From NCBI GenBank assembly GCA_016946835.1, contig JACVTC010000020.1:232501-285000 (forward strand): a DNA stretch of 52,500 nucleotides, in the 5' to 3' direction. Position numbers and translations under genes: made by a program. The notes below the pieces were generated by a model, which had not been told where the DNA came from, ran no database searches, and saw only the letters and a list, made by a program, of their open reading frames with translations. Below are positions 31,077 to 43,300 of this stretch, in pieces (position 1 is the first letter of the stretch; each line of letters begins with the position of its first letter). This DNA is from Neocallimastix lanati (nom. inval.) (lineage: Eukaryota > Neocallimastigomycota > Neocallimastigomycetes > Neocallimastigales > Neocallimastigaceae).

Positions 31077-32309
31077 ATTGTATTAATATTATCTATTAAT
31101 AAGAAACTAATTTTATTTATTTAAAATTAGAATATCTATTTATTTTATATTGTATTGACTCAATCAAACAATATTTTATTATAATATTATTATATATATC
31201 AATATATATATTTTTTTTCTTTATTTTTTTTTAAAAAATAAAGTTGTAATTTAAAAAAAAAATAAAAATGAAGAAAAATCAATTGTATTTATAGCTTAAA
31301 ATTATTAATAATATAATTATATTAAATATTTTGTGTTTATATTTATATTTTTTTTTTTTATTTTATAATTTTATTTATAATAATATCAAAATTTCTTTTT
31401 AAAATTATACATAAAAAACTTTTTTGTCACACAATATAAAAATTAATATAATAGTATATTATTTGGTATTACAAAATATCCACAATATTCAAAATAATTT
31501 ATATATAATTCATTTTATTATACATTACACAAGTAATGGTATATAGTTTTAATTAAATTAAAAGAATAATTTTTTAATATTATATTTTATTAAAGTTACG
31601 CAAACTGATTTAAATTTTTTTTTCGTATTATTAAACTTTATTTCTTGATTTTTAATAAAAGCAAAAAAGAATAATAATAAAATTATAAATAAAATAAGAA
31701 TAAAAAAAAAATAAAATAAATAATTATTAATAATAAAGAAATTAGAAAATTATTTATACCACATTATGGTATACTATTATTAATTAAAACAAAATAGAAA
31801 ATAGTAAATAAAATAAAAAATTATAAAATATTTAATTTTAAACTTAAATAAAGCAAGAAATAAAATTTAAATTTGAAAAAAAAAAATACATTTTCTTTAA
31901 AATTATTATATATATTAGAATATCTTATTTAAAAATTAAATTAAAAAAGAATAATTTAAGGATTAAAGAAGAAATTCTTATTATTTCTATAATAATAATA
32001 AAAATAATAAAAGATAACAAATAAAAAAATATCTAATATTTAATAAATTAACTTTAAAAAGATGAAATTTTAGATTGATAGGGGAAGAATATATAAATAT
32101 ATATATATATATATATAATTTTAATTTTATTTATTGTTTATTGCTTATTGTTTTTTTTTTTTATATTTTTTTATTTGTTAGTTTTTTGTTTATTATTTAT
32201 TTTATTTTATTTTATTTTGTTTTATTTTATTTTTGTTTAATTGGGATATTTAATAATAATTTATTATTAAATTAGATTTAAAATTAAATTAATTTAAATA
32301 TTAATTTTT
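31077..32309. other. B2 upstream region
   Basis: Collinear with the other upstream modules, including GGGGAAGAATATATAAATAT at 32081-32100. No gene. Confidence 0.7.
31156..31162 (-). promoter_or_regulatory. TGACTCA box upstream of B2
   Basis: 80 bp upstream of the ATG in the shared promoter block. Confidence 0.5.
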
Positions 32310-32395
32310 TGTTTGGTTCGTGATTCATTTATATCATATGTTTTACACAGAAACTGAATTTGACAATTACTAAAAGGAGTATTTTCAGTTATTAA
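32310..32395. repeat. 86-bp conserved element, copy 4
   Basis: Same length and ends as the other copies. Followed by a T run. Confidence 0.8.
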
Positions 32396-33110
32396 TTTTT
32401 TTTTTTTTTTAGAAAAGATAAATTTTCTTTTTTTTAATCTTCGTATATTGATAAAAAGAAATAAAAATTTTATTAAAAAAAATTTTTTTTTTTTCAACAT
32501 TATATGATTAAATTAAGAACTTTCTAATATTATTTATTCATCTTTTAGTATAATCTTAATTAATTCCAAATTTATTAGGTTTAATAAACTCCATGTAATA
32601 CAATTTTGTGTATATAAATAAATGAAAATCAACTTATAGCATTGTAACATAATTTTTTTTTCAGATAAATATTTTTTTTTTAAATCATTATTTGTAGATA
32701 TAAAATTAAAATAATACAAATTCCAATACATATATATCTTGATAAGTTTATAATTCATAGATATTATATATATGTAAATCAACCCCTTTTAATAATTTTT
32801 ATTATTTATTTTTATATATATTTTATAATTTTCAAAATTTGAGTTAATCTTTTACAATATTTAAATAAAATAAAATAAAAAATTAACTCTTTTTTTTTAT
32901 TGAATTAACTTTATCATTTATTTTTTATTTTTATTTATTTATTTATTTATTTATTTATGTGTATATCACAAATATTGGTTAAAATAGGTTAATAAATTAA
33001 TTTATAAATATATTCAATATATATGTATTGAATAATATAAATGAATTTAAAAACTAGTAATAAAAATTCTTATTAACTATATCTGTTTTACATTGACTGA
33101 TACATTATTT
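32396..33110. other. B2-A3 spacer, first part
   Basis: Collinear with 18479-19560. The (AAT)n block and about 0.8 kb present in the B1-A2 spacer are missing here, the join lying just after ACATTATT (33103-33110). No gene. Confidence 0.6.
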
Positions 33111-33361
33111 GTGAAGTCTGGTTTAAAATGTCAATGTTACTGTCATTCTCTGGTTCTTAAAGGCATTTCTACTATTCCAACAGTTGTTGAAAGACCCTTT
33201 GTTCGAGTAAGAATTGATATAATCAATCCTCTCCCATTAACTTCTAATGGTAATAAATTCATAGTTGACCGAAATTTTAAAATTTTAAGACATCTTTGCG
33301 ATCATCAAGAGGAATGAAATGAGTACCTTCCTGCGGCTTTTTGGGCTCTCCGAACTTCTAA
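33111..33361 (+). pseudogene. Ty3/gypsy integrase pseudogene, copy 2 (internally deleted)
   Basis: Seen: reads VKSGLKCQCYCHSLVLKGIS and FVRVRIDIINPLPLTSNGN, clearly the same relic as copy 1. After KFIVD it jumps to RNFKILRHLCDHQEE, which in copy 1 lies about 250 bp further on. The core DDE region is therefore deleted. It ends in a partial match to the LRTSK segment. Shares location within the B-A spacer with copy 1, so it spread by segmental duplication, not transposition. Confidence 0.85.
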
Positions 33362-33791
33362 AATATTAAATAAAAATTTATAATAATAAAAAAAAAAAAA
33401 TAAAAAAAAATGAGTAAATAAAATTATATATTTTAAAAAAGGGCTTTATTTTTTATGATATCATTTGAAATAAATGTTTTTTTTTTTTTTTTAAACTTTT
33501 AATTTCATATTATTTACATTACTCTTATTATTAAAATTATTTTTTAAAATTCAAATACTTTTATTAAATGGAAAAAATTAAATAAAAGTTATTAATAATA
33601 ATAAAAAATAATAAATAAAAATAAATAAATGAAATTATATATAATAAAATAGAAAATAAAAAAAAAATAAATAATATAAAAATAAATAAATAATTTTAAA
33701 AAAAAAAATCAAAAATATAGATTGATCAAAAGATAAAAATTTCTTTATAATAATAAAAATAATAGTAATCAAGTTAAAATGAAAAATAAAT

Positions 33792-33826
<35 letters not shown>

Positions 33827-34521
33827 TTAATAAAATTAATATTAATATTAATATTTTTATTTATTTTCTTAAATAAAAAATTTATATATATATATATACA
33901 AATACAGATATATAATAAAATATTAATATAAATTTGAAATAAAATTAAATGAACAAATAAATAAATTAAATATATATGATAAGAAAATAAATAATTTAAT
34001 AACATAATATTTTAATGTATGAAATTATTGTATATAAATTGTATTCTCTTGAAATATAAATATAAATTTATTAATAATTTAAATTAATTAAGAAAATATA
34101 AATATATTAAAAATTTATTAATACTTTAAAACTTAGTTCTTTAATAATAATAATAATAATAAAGATAACAAGTCTTTTGTTTTTTTTGAAGAAGAAAAGA
34201 AAACAAAAGAAAAGAAAGTGTAAATTTAATAATGAAATATTAATATTAATAAATAAAATATATAAAATTAACTAGTATAATTAATAATACTTGTTTATTA
34301 ATTATTAGTGTTATTTATAAATTATTTTATTTTTATTTGTAGTTTACGTTAAATATATTAAAAACTATTATTTACTTAAAGGGTAAATATAAATAATAAA
34401 GGTCACTTTACAAATACTTTCATAAGTAATAACGTGATCTTGTTTGTATAAAATTTTCTTTAAACTAGAGTGTTAGGAGAGAAATTTATCAATATATATA
34501 AATAATAAATGAACGAATAAA

Positions 34522-34552
<31 letters not shown>

Positions 34553-35397
34553 TAATAATAATTATAATAAAATGGTTATTAATGTTAAATATGTTATAAA
34601 TGTTCAGTAGTTTGTATGATTTTAAATTAATAAAGTAATATATATATATATATATTATATTTTGCTATACTGACTTATTTTTACCATTTATTTTTCATTT
34701 TCATTTTTTTTTAAAAAAAAAAATTATTCTTCCGTTACCTCAATATGTATAACAAAATTATAAACAATTTTATTTTATTTCATTTGAAAAGTTTTATTTA
34801 TAAATAAAACAATATATATATATATATATATATATGAAAAATATATATATTATTTTTATAATTTATATAATTTAAAAATATTTTATATGTTATATATATA
34901 TACACTTATTAATACAACTTTATATTTAAAATTTTCGATACTTTTATATTTTATAGAATTTTATGGTTCTATATTTTTTTTTTTTTTTTGAAAAAAAATT
35001 GAATATTTTATTTATTAATATTTCGTTTATTTTTAATTGTTCTTTTTTTAATTATTAATAAATCTATAATATGTAATTATAAAAGTAATTATTATATTCA
35101 ATACATTTTTTTTCTTTTATTTTTTTATTTCTATTATTTCTATTATTTATTTCTAATACTATTATTTTAATTAATTTCTAATGATTTTCAATTGTTTTTA
35201 ATTATTTGTTTATTTCCTTTTATGGTATATTTCTTTTATATTAAATTATTTCTTTCATATATATATATATATAAGAAAAAAATGAAACTAATACTAAAAT
35301 ATTTATAATATTCAATAATTATAAATAAAATAGTTTATTGTATTTGTAATATGTAAAATAAATATTTTTACTATATGATATTCATTTATTCTCTATT
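33362..35397. other. B2-A3 spacer, second part, A3 3' flank
   Basis: T run at 33791-33823, TA runs, (AAT)n at 34541-34560. A less AT-rich stretch at 34385-34490 has no recognisable content. From about 34600 collinear with the A2 3' flank. No gene. Confidence 0.6.
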
Positions 35398-36903
35398 TTA
35401 AAATGCCCAAATTTTTGAACATTCTTCATTAATAGCATTACATTCCTTAGCGACAGCTTCTGAATATTGTTGTTTCCAGCAAGCATTTAATCTAGCATAA
35501 CATTCATCAGATAAACGTTGCTTACAAGTCCAATCATCGTTTTTACATTTTTTGTTTGTGTTAGTTGGTTGTATAGTTTTAGTAGTCTTAGTGGTTGATC
35601 TTGGAATAGTCTTAGTAGTTGGTTTTGGAAGAGTCTTAGAGGTCTTCTTAGTTGGGACTGGAAGAGTCTTAGAAGTTTTCTTAGTAGTTGGGACTGGAAG
35701 AGTCTTGGAAGTCTTCTTAGTAGTTGGAACTGGGAGAGTCTTAGAAGTCTTTTTAGTTGTTGGAACTGGAAGAGTTTTAGAGGTCTTCTTAGTAGTTGGG
35801 ACTGGAAGAGTCTTAGAAGTCTTCTTGGTAGTTGGAACTGGAAGAGTCTTAGAAGTCTTCTTAGTAGTTGGAAGTGGAAGAGTCTTAGAAGTCTTCTTTG
35901 TAGTTGGGACTGGAAGAGTTTTAGAAGTCTTCTTAGTAGTTGGAACTGGAAGAGTCTTAGAGGTCTTTTTAGTAGTTGGAACTGGGAGAGTCTTAGAAGT
36001 CTTCTTAGTAGTTGGAACTGGAAGAGTCTTAGAAGTCTTCTTAGTAGTTGGGACTGGAAGAGTCTTGGAAGTTTTCTTAGTAGTTGGGACTGGAAGAGTC
36101 TTGGAAGTCTTCTTAGTAGTTGGAACTGGGAGAGTCTTAGAAGTCTTTTTAGTTGTTGGAACTGGAAGAGTTTTAGAGGTCTTCTTAGTAGTTGGAAGTG
36201 GGAGAGTCTTAGAAGTCTTCTTGGTAGTTGGGACTGGAAGAGTCTTAGAAGTCTTCTTGGTAGTTGGGACTGGAAGAGTTTTAGAGGTCTTCTTAGTAGT
36301 TGGAACTGGAAGAGTCTTAGAGGTCTTTTTAGTAGTTGGAACTGGGAGAGTCTTAGAAGTCTTCTTGGTAGTTGGGACTGGAAGAGTCTTAGAAGTTTTC
36401 TTAGTTGTTGGAACTGGAAGAGTCTTAGAAGTCTTCTTAGTAGTTGGAACTGGAAGAGTCTTAGAAGTTTTCTTAGTTGTTGGAACTGGAAGAGTCTTAG
36501 AAGTCTTCTTAGTAGTTGGAACTGGAAGAGTCTTAGAGGTCTTCTTAGTAGTTGGAAGTGGGAGAGTCTTAGAAGTCTTCTTGGTAGTTGGGACTGGAAG
36601 AGTCTTAGAAGTCTTCTTGGTAGTTGGGACTGGAAGAGTCTTAGAAGTCTTCTTGGTAGTTGGAACTGGAAGAGTCTTAGAGGTCTTCTTAGTAGTTGGG
36701 ACTGGAAGAGATTTAGTGGAACTAGATTTTGGGTTCTTTGCTGGAAGAGTACTACTGATTATTGGAAGACTTTTGGAAATTGATTTTGTTGGAAGTGTCT
36801 TGCTACTAACAGTTTTTGGAAGAGTTTTAGTAGCAGCACTAGCATTTTCAGCATGTAAAGCTAAAGCAACAACACAAGCTAATAAAAATTTATTGAATCT
36901 CAT
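35398..36903 (-). CDS. Secreted dodecapeptide-repeat protein A3, six-Cys C-terminal module
   Basis: Seen: single-exon 501-aa frame. Signal peptide MRFNKFLLACVVALALHAEN then ASA; 52-residue linker; residues 76-422 are 29 units, 28 of 12 aa and a final 11-aa unit (KTLPVPTKKTS). Three units carry Leu in place of Val. The last 79 residues carry the six-Cys module, identical to that of A2. Two stretches of repeat DNA around 35680-35790 and 36076-36186 are identical at synonymous sites and lie 396 bp (eleven units) apart, revealing an internal block duplication. The 3' flank is A-type. The far upstream flank is B-type, so the array's right end is a recombinant. Function unknown. Confidence 0.92.
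   Translation of the reverse strand: MRFNKFLLACVVALALHAENASAATKTLPKTVSSKTLPTKSISKSLPIISSTLPAKNPKSSSTKSLPVPTTKKTSKTLPVPTTKKTSKTLPVPTTKKTSKTLPVPTTKKTSKTLPLPTTKKTSKTLPVPTTKKTSKTLPVPTTKKTSKTLPVPTTKKTSKTLPVPTTKKTSKTLPVPTTKKTSKTLPVPTTKKTSKTLPVPTTKKTSKTLPVPTTKKTSKTLPVPTTKKTSKTLPLPTTKKTSKTLPVPTTKKTSKTLPVPTTKKTSKTLPVPTTKKTSKTLPVPTTKKTSKTLPVPTTKKTSKTLPVPTTKKTSKTLPVPTTKKTSKTLPVPTTKKTSKTLPLPTTKKTSKTLPVPTTKKTSKTLPVPTTKKTSKTLPVPTTKKTSKTLPVPTTKKTSKTLPVPTTKKTSKTLPVPTKKTSKTLPKPTTKTIPRSTTKTTKTIQPTNTNKKCKNDDWTCKQRLSDECYARLNACWKQQYSEAVAKECNAINEECSKIWAF
35638..36678 (-). repeat. Coding minisatellite of A3, 29 units
   Basis: 28 units of 36 bp and one of 33 bp, with an eleven-unit (396-bp) higher-order duplication. 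Confidence 0.95.
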
Positions 36904-38073
36904 ATTGTATTAATATATCTATTAATAAAAAAATAATTTTATTTATTTAAAATTAGAGTATCTATTTAATTTATATTGTATTGACTCAATCAAACAATAT
37001 TTTATTATTATATTATTATATATATTAATATATATATTTTTTTTCTTTATTTTTTCAAAAAATAAAGTAAATAAAGTTGTGATTTAAAAAAAATAAAAAT
37101 GAAGAAAAACAAATTGTTTTTATAGTTCAAAATTATTAATAAAATAATTATATTAAATATTTTATATTTTAATTTTTTTTTTTTATTTTATAATTTTATT
37201 TATTATAATATCAAAATTTCTTTTCAAATTATACATAAATAACTTTTTTGTCACACAATATAAAAATTAATATAATAATATATTATTTTGTATTATACAA
37301 TATCCACAATATCCAAAATAATTTATATATAATTCATTTTATTATACATTACACAAGTACATTTAAAATGGTTTAATTATTTCTAATTGTTTTATTTAAA
37401 TTGAAAAAAATTTTTTTTTAATATTGTATATTTTTAAAGTTACACAAGCTGATTTAAATTTATTTTTAAACTTTATTTCTTGATTTTTAATAAAAATAAA
37501 AAAAATAGTTATAAAAAAAAAAAATAATAAATATTATTATGATTAATAATGAAAAAATTATAAAATTATAAAATATATAATTTCAAACTTATATAAAGCC
37601 AGTAATAAAATTTAAATTTGTAAAAAGTAATTCATTTTACTTTAAAATTATTATATATATTAGAATATCTTAATTGAAAATTAAATTAAAAAAGAATAAT
37701 TTAAGGATTAAAAAAGAAATTCTTATTATTTCTATAATAATAATAAAAATAATAAAAGATAAGGAAAAAGTATCTCAAATTTAATAAATTAACTTTAAAA
37801 AGATGAAATTTTAGATTTATTGGGGAAGAATATATAAATACATATAAATACATATAAATACATTTATATGTATATAATTTTAATTTTATTTATTGTTTAT
37901 TGTTTTTTTTTTTTTTTTTTTTTTTGTATTTTTTTTATTTGTTAGTTTTTTGTTTATTAATTATTTTATTTCATCTTTTTGTTTAATTGGGATATTTAAT
38001 AATAATTTATTATTAAATTAGATTTAAAATTAAATTAATTTAAATAAAATAAATTAATTTAAATATTAATTTT
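36904..38073. other. A3 upstream region
   Basis: Collinear with the other upstream modules. Local ATAAATACAT triplication near 37835. No gene. Confidence 0.7.
36982..36988 (-). promoter_or_regulatory. TGACTCA box upstream of A3
   Basis: 79 bp upstream of the ATG in the shared promoter block. Confidence 0.5.
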
Positions 38074-38159
38074 TGTTTGGTTCATGATTCATTTATATCA
38101 TATGTTTTACACAGAAAATGAATTTGACAATTACTAAAAGGAGTATTTTCAGTTATTAA
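38074..38159. repeat. 86-bp conserved element, copy 5
   Basis: 86 bp. The only copy with GGTTCATG instead of GGTTCGTG. Confidence 0.8.
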
Positions 38160-38820
38160 TTTTTTTTTTTTTTATTTTTTAGAAAAAAGATATATATATA
38201 TTTTTTTTTTTGAATAAATTCAGTTATTAATTTTTTATAGAAAATATCTTTTCTATAAAATTAATTAAAAAAAATATCTTTTCTATAAAAAAGATATTTT
38301 TTTTAATTAATTTTATTAATTTTGTTTAATATATCTAATTATATTACTTTGGTATATTGATTAAAAGTAATACTATCTTTTTTTTTTTTTTTTTTTTTTT
38401 TTAGCCTTATATGATTAAATTAAGAACTTTCTGATATTATTTATTCATATCTCCTTGTGTAATTTTAATTAATGCCAAATTTATGATGTTTAACAAACTC
38501 CAAATGTATTACAATTTTGTGTATTTAAAAAGTTGAAAATCAACTTATATATAGCATTGTAGTTTAATATAATATTTTCAGATAAATATTTTTTTTAAAC
38601 TATTATTTGTAAATATAAAATTATAATAATAATGCAAATTCCAATATATATATCTTGATATTTTATATAAGTAAACCAACCCCTTTTTAATAAATTTTAT
38701 CATTTATTTATATATATCTTTTATAATTTTTAAAATTTAAATTAATCTTTTACAATATTTAAATAAAATAAAATAAAAAAATTAACTTTTTTTTATTGAA
38801 TAGTTAATTAACTTTATCAA
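38160..38820. other. B-type flank and right boundary of array homology
   Basis: Contains a local inverted repeat of AAAATATCTTTTCTATA-type sequence at 38228-38300, then blocks collinear with 18840-19280 and 32480-32920. Homology ends near 38820, after AACTTTATCA. Confidence 0.7.
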
Positions 38821-39375
38821 TCTTCCTCCCAAGACGTTTTTATGGAATATGGAGGTTAGGGTTACTGATAAATATCTCCCTCTTATTTATATTAATATAT
38901 TATTCTAAATCTCTTAAGTAATATAGACAAGATATTGTCTTAACTATGGGTCTGAGAAGGTTGCACAAGCACTACCGTTTAGTATATATTTACAAGGAAA
39001 TTATTAGCATTTGGGAACATATCAAGTGTCTATGTAGATATATATTCAACTTTGTGATGTAGTAGATATATTCTACTAAATTGCAATCGTTCTGATGTTT
39101 ATAGCATTAGCCAAGGAGCAAGTACGCATCTCATTGGGTTAGGTTATATTGACCTAGCTTTAAAGGGAAGCTAGAGAATCACTCCAAGAAAACGCGTATT
39201 AGAAAATTCTTAGCAATAATATGCATGTCAAAGTGCCAATACTGAATACTCAATAAAGTGGTTGTTCAGCAGGAACATTATATACCCATGCGAAGTATTG
39301 TGACTATCTCAATATTCCCACTTTCACAGAGGGGGGGGGGAGGGGGCTGAAACAAAATACGGTACACATCATAAA
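38821..39375. other. Non-repetitive island of unknown origin with G10-A-G5 tract
   Basis: About 550 bases of balanced composition with no long frame. Features: CTAGCTT and AAGCTAG forming a 7-bp stem (39157-39177) and a G run interrupted by one A at 39331-39346. It resembles decayed former coding or transposon DNA; a polypurine tract is possible. No protein similarity could be recognised in any frame. Confidence 0.5.
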
Positions 39376-39961
39376 AAAAAAAAAAAAAATTAATTTTTTT
39401 TTGTGGCTTTAAATCTACTATTGAATATTTTAATAAAATGAATAAAGGATTTTCTTTATATATTGTGATGATTTGGAATCTAAATGTAATAATTCAGGAA
39501 TAAATAATAAATAATCATATGAAAATAAAAGGAACGAATGTGTTGCATTTAGGAACTTGACCTATAAATAAAAATTTAATTCGTAATTTAATACCCCCCC
39601 AATTTTTTTTTTTTTTTTTTTTTTTTTACTTATTTATAAAGTATAAATAAGTAAAACTAGAAATAAATATATATATATTTATATATATTATATTTTTTTT
39701 TAAACTTCAAAAAAATTTTTTCATAAACATTTTATTTATAATTGTTACTTTAAAAAAAAAAAAAGGAATTAAATAAAAAACACTAAATAAATAATAAAAT
39801 AATAAAATAATAAAATAATAAATAATAAATAATAAATAATAAATAGTGAATAATAAATAATAAATAATAAATAATAAATTAAAAAGTAATAATCAACTTA
39901 ATAAAACCTTGGAAACATTTATAGCCTTGGTAATATAATATATAATATGTAATTCTATTTA

Positions 39962-39992
<31 letters not shown>

Positions 39993-40199
39993 TGAAAATA
40001 AGTGAAAAATATTATAAATTAATCATGAAATTTTCTTAATTTATTATTATTATTATATACTTTTATTTATTTATTTATTTATTTATTTATTTTTTTTTTT
40101 TGTTTATATAGATCATAATTTTATTTTGACTTTTGATTCTATTTAATATATATATTATATATTATATATATTATATAGATACAAATTATATATATTTTC
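39376..40199. other. 3' flank of the kinase gene, AT-rich
   Basis: Includes dispersed repeat copy 3 (39533-39790), an AATAATAAAT tandem tract (39790-39880), TA runs and a TTTA tract. The part next to 40199 is the probable 3' UTR of the kinase. Confidence 0.6.
39533..39790. repeat. Dispersed repeat, copy 3
   Basis: GCATTTAGGAACTTGACCTA, TTCGTAATTTAATACCCCCC, then after a T run an ACATTTTATTTATAATTG block and an A run with GGAATTAAATAAA. Same order as copy 1 at 8990-9215. Confidence 0.5.
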
Positions 40200-40329
40200 T
40201 TAATTTTTTCTCCTATATTTATTTATATTAAAACGAGATGAGGAACTACTACGACTATCTTTACTATAATTACGACTTCGATTACGATAATATCTGTTTT
40301 TACTTCTACTTCTACTTCGACTTCTACTA

Positions 40330-40361
<32 letters not shown>

Positions 40362-43300
40362 ACGACTACTACGACTGTAACTACGACTATAACTACGACT
40401 ATAACTACGACTTCGATTTCTATTCCAATTTCTATTCCAATTTCTATTTCTATTTTTACTCCTACTCCTACTTCTACTTCTAATTCTACTTCTAGTTCTA
40501 CTCCTACTTCTACTTCTAATTCTACTTATAGTTCTACTCCTACTTCTACTCCTAGTTCTACTTATTGTTCTACTCCTACTTCTACTTTTAGTTCTACTTC
40601 TATTTCTACTTCTACTTCTACTTCTTATTCGATTATAACTAAATAAAGGACTTTGACGACGATCACCACTAATACTACGACTTAAATTCCTTTTCCAATT
40701 TTGATTAGATGGATGATCATCATCTAAATTAGAAGAATGACCACCTTTTATACTACTGAGATTACGTTCTCTTTCTCTTTCTTTTTCACGATCATCCTCA
40801 TCTTTTTTAATACTATTTTTATTTAAGGTATAATTGGATTCTCGAGAAGATGAACGTAATAATGGTGAATGAGGAGGTGGTAATGGTGAAGGTGAAATAG
40901 AAGTATTTCTATTAAAATCAGGACTTTCACTATTGTCGTTTTTAGGTATAGCAATTGGTGGTGTATCAAAGAAGTCTTCATTACGACTCTTGTTATAATC
41001 ATCTTTTATATTATTATCCTTTATGTTGTTATCGTTATAATTTGTTAATTTTCTTTCTTTTTCTACATTATTTCTTTCTTTTGAATAAGAATGTACATCA
41101 TCACGACTTATATTTCTTCCCCAGTTTCGATTGGTTTGACCATCATATTGACCAAAATCAGGACTATTACTATTACTATTCTTTGTATTAGTATTAAGTT
41201 GGAGATAATGTTCTCTTTCTCGATTATCTCGACGATCTTTACTACTTTTTCTTTTTGAACTACTTTCTATTTTCATATCTTTTTTTTTCTGATCATTATC
41301 TTCATTTCTTTTTATACTATTTTTATTTAAGGTATAATTTGATTCTCGTGAAGATGAAGGTAATAATGGTGAATGAGGAGGTGGTAATGGTGAAGGTGAA
41401 ATAGAAATATTTCTATTAAAATCAGAACTTATACTATAATCATTTTTTAGTGAATCAATTGGCGTATCAATTGGTGTATCAAAGAAATCTTCATTTCGAC
41501 TCTTATTATTATTATTATTATTATTATCTTTTGTATTATTATCTTTTTTATTATCATCTATGTAATTTGTAAGTTTTTCTTCTGTTTTATTTTTTTCTCT
41601 TGAATAGTAATGGGAATCAAGTCGCTTTTCAAATTTAGAATCCATGGTTGTTGTATTTCTTAACAATGATCTTGATATTGATCTTGATCTTGACCTTGAC
41701 CTTGATTTTGGTCTTGTTTTTGACCTTGATCTTGATCTTGATCTTGATCTTGACTTAGATTTTAACTTTGACTTTGAAAAAGGTGGTACTGATAATTTTG
41801 AAGGTGAAGGATTCTTAACATCTTTAGAATTATATGAATTATGATAAGGTGATACTTTATTATTATTATTATTATTACTATTATTGGCGATAGTAGTAGT
41901 AGTAATAGTAGTAGTAGTACTGTTATTTTTATTAATAGTAATCATGGGTGAACGATGATCACTGTTTATATTTGAATTTGTAAAATTGAATGTATCTTTT
42001 TTGCTATTATCTTTATTTTGATTAGTAATATCATTAAAGATATTATCGTTTTTATTGTTACTTTTATCAATGAATGGTTCATTATTTTCATTTCTATTTC
42101 GGTCACTGCTTTTATTTCTATTTTTATTTATATCTTGATGATTATCTCTATTATCGGGTTTCTCTATTTCCTTATCTTTATTATACTGATAGGAATCATT
42201 GTTATTGTTTCTATTTCTAATATCATTATTATCAAATTTATTTTCGTTAGTTCTATTTTTACTTTCTTGATCAAATTGTTGATCTTTACTTCTTGTTCTA
42301 CTGTTACTTCTTTCTCTAATTTTACTTCTTTCTTTAAATATTTCATTAATATTTCTATCTTTACTTTGGCTTCTACTTTGACTCCGGTTTCTGTTTCTAT
42401 CTTTATCATTATATTTATTATCCCTACTTCTATCTCTACTATTGTAATTATTATATCGATTATCCCAACTTTTATTTCTGTCTCTATTTCTATTTCTATA
42501 TCTATCACGACTTCTGCTTCGACTTCTACTTAAACTTCTACTTCTACCTCTACTAAATCTATCTCTTTCTCTTTCTCTCTCCCTTTCTCTCTCCCTTTCT
42601 ATATTATCTTCATAAAATTTTTTAGGTGAATAGTAAGAAGGTTCATTTATATTATTCCGATCATGGTCGTTATTATATTTCATTTGTTTATTACGATGTT
42701 GTATTTCATAAGGTTCACGGGGATCATCTATGAAACTATTATTATTAGTTTCATTTAAACGTGAAGTTGAATAATTTCTTTTATTATCTAGTATGTAACT
42801 ACTTTTAAAAGAATCTTGTGGATTTTTCTCTGGTGAAGATACTCTTTTTGGTAATGACGTTCTTTCTTCCATATAATAAGGATTATTATTATTATTATTA
42901 CTGTTATTATTATTATTATTCTTGTTATTGTTATTAGTCATTGTATTGGTATTATTTTTTTTATTATAGAAACCACTAGTAGGTCGTATTATATCTCTGG
43001 AACGGTAAGGATTTGATTGAGATAAATTAGATTTTGTATTTTCATTGATAACACTTAGACTATTACTTCTACTAAAATTATTAGAAATAAAATTTTCATC
43101 GATAGGACTATTTATTGGTTTCACTGCATTTACCGAATTTTCATTTGAAAAATTAGATTTATGATAGGGAGAATCTTGCTGAGTATTATGAGTATTATGA
43201 TGTGATTTTTCTTTATCTAAATTATTATAATGATTATTTTTTTTTTTCATTTTGGTATCATACTCATGCCAATCCCCCTCTATTATTGGTAAATTTTCTG

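Noticed and set aside
32294-32782. Short Lys/Ile/Phe-rich minus-strand frames in spacers (also 33823-34005, 45925-46125, 8953-9141)
   Set aside because: Composition is that of random AT-rich DNA. They are not conserved as frames between the duplicated spacers and lack any motif.
38851-38862. Telomere-like GGTTAGGGTTA
   Set aside because: A single occurrence with no tandem repeats.
42018-42533. Plus-strand Ile/Ser-rich frames across the kinase tail (also 40238-40483, 40955-41191, 41644-41844)
   Set aside because: Complements of Asn/Arg/Ser codons of the minus-strand exon 7, without independent support.
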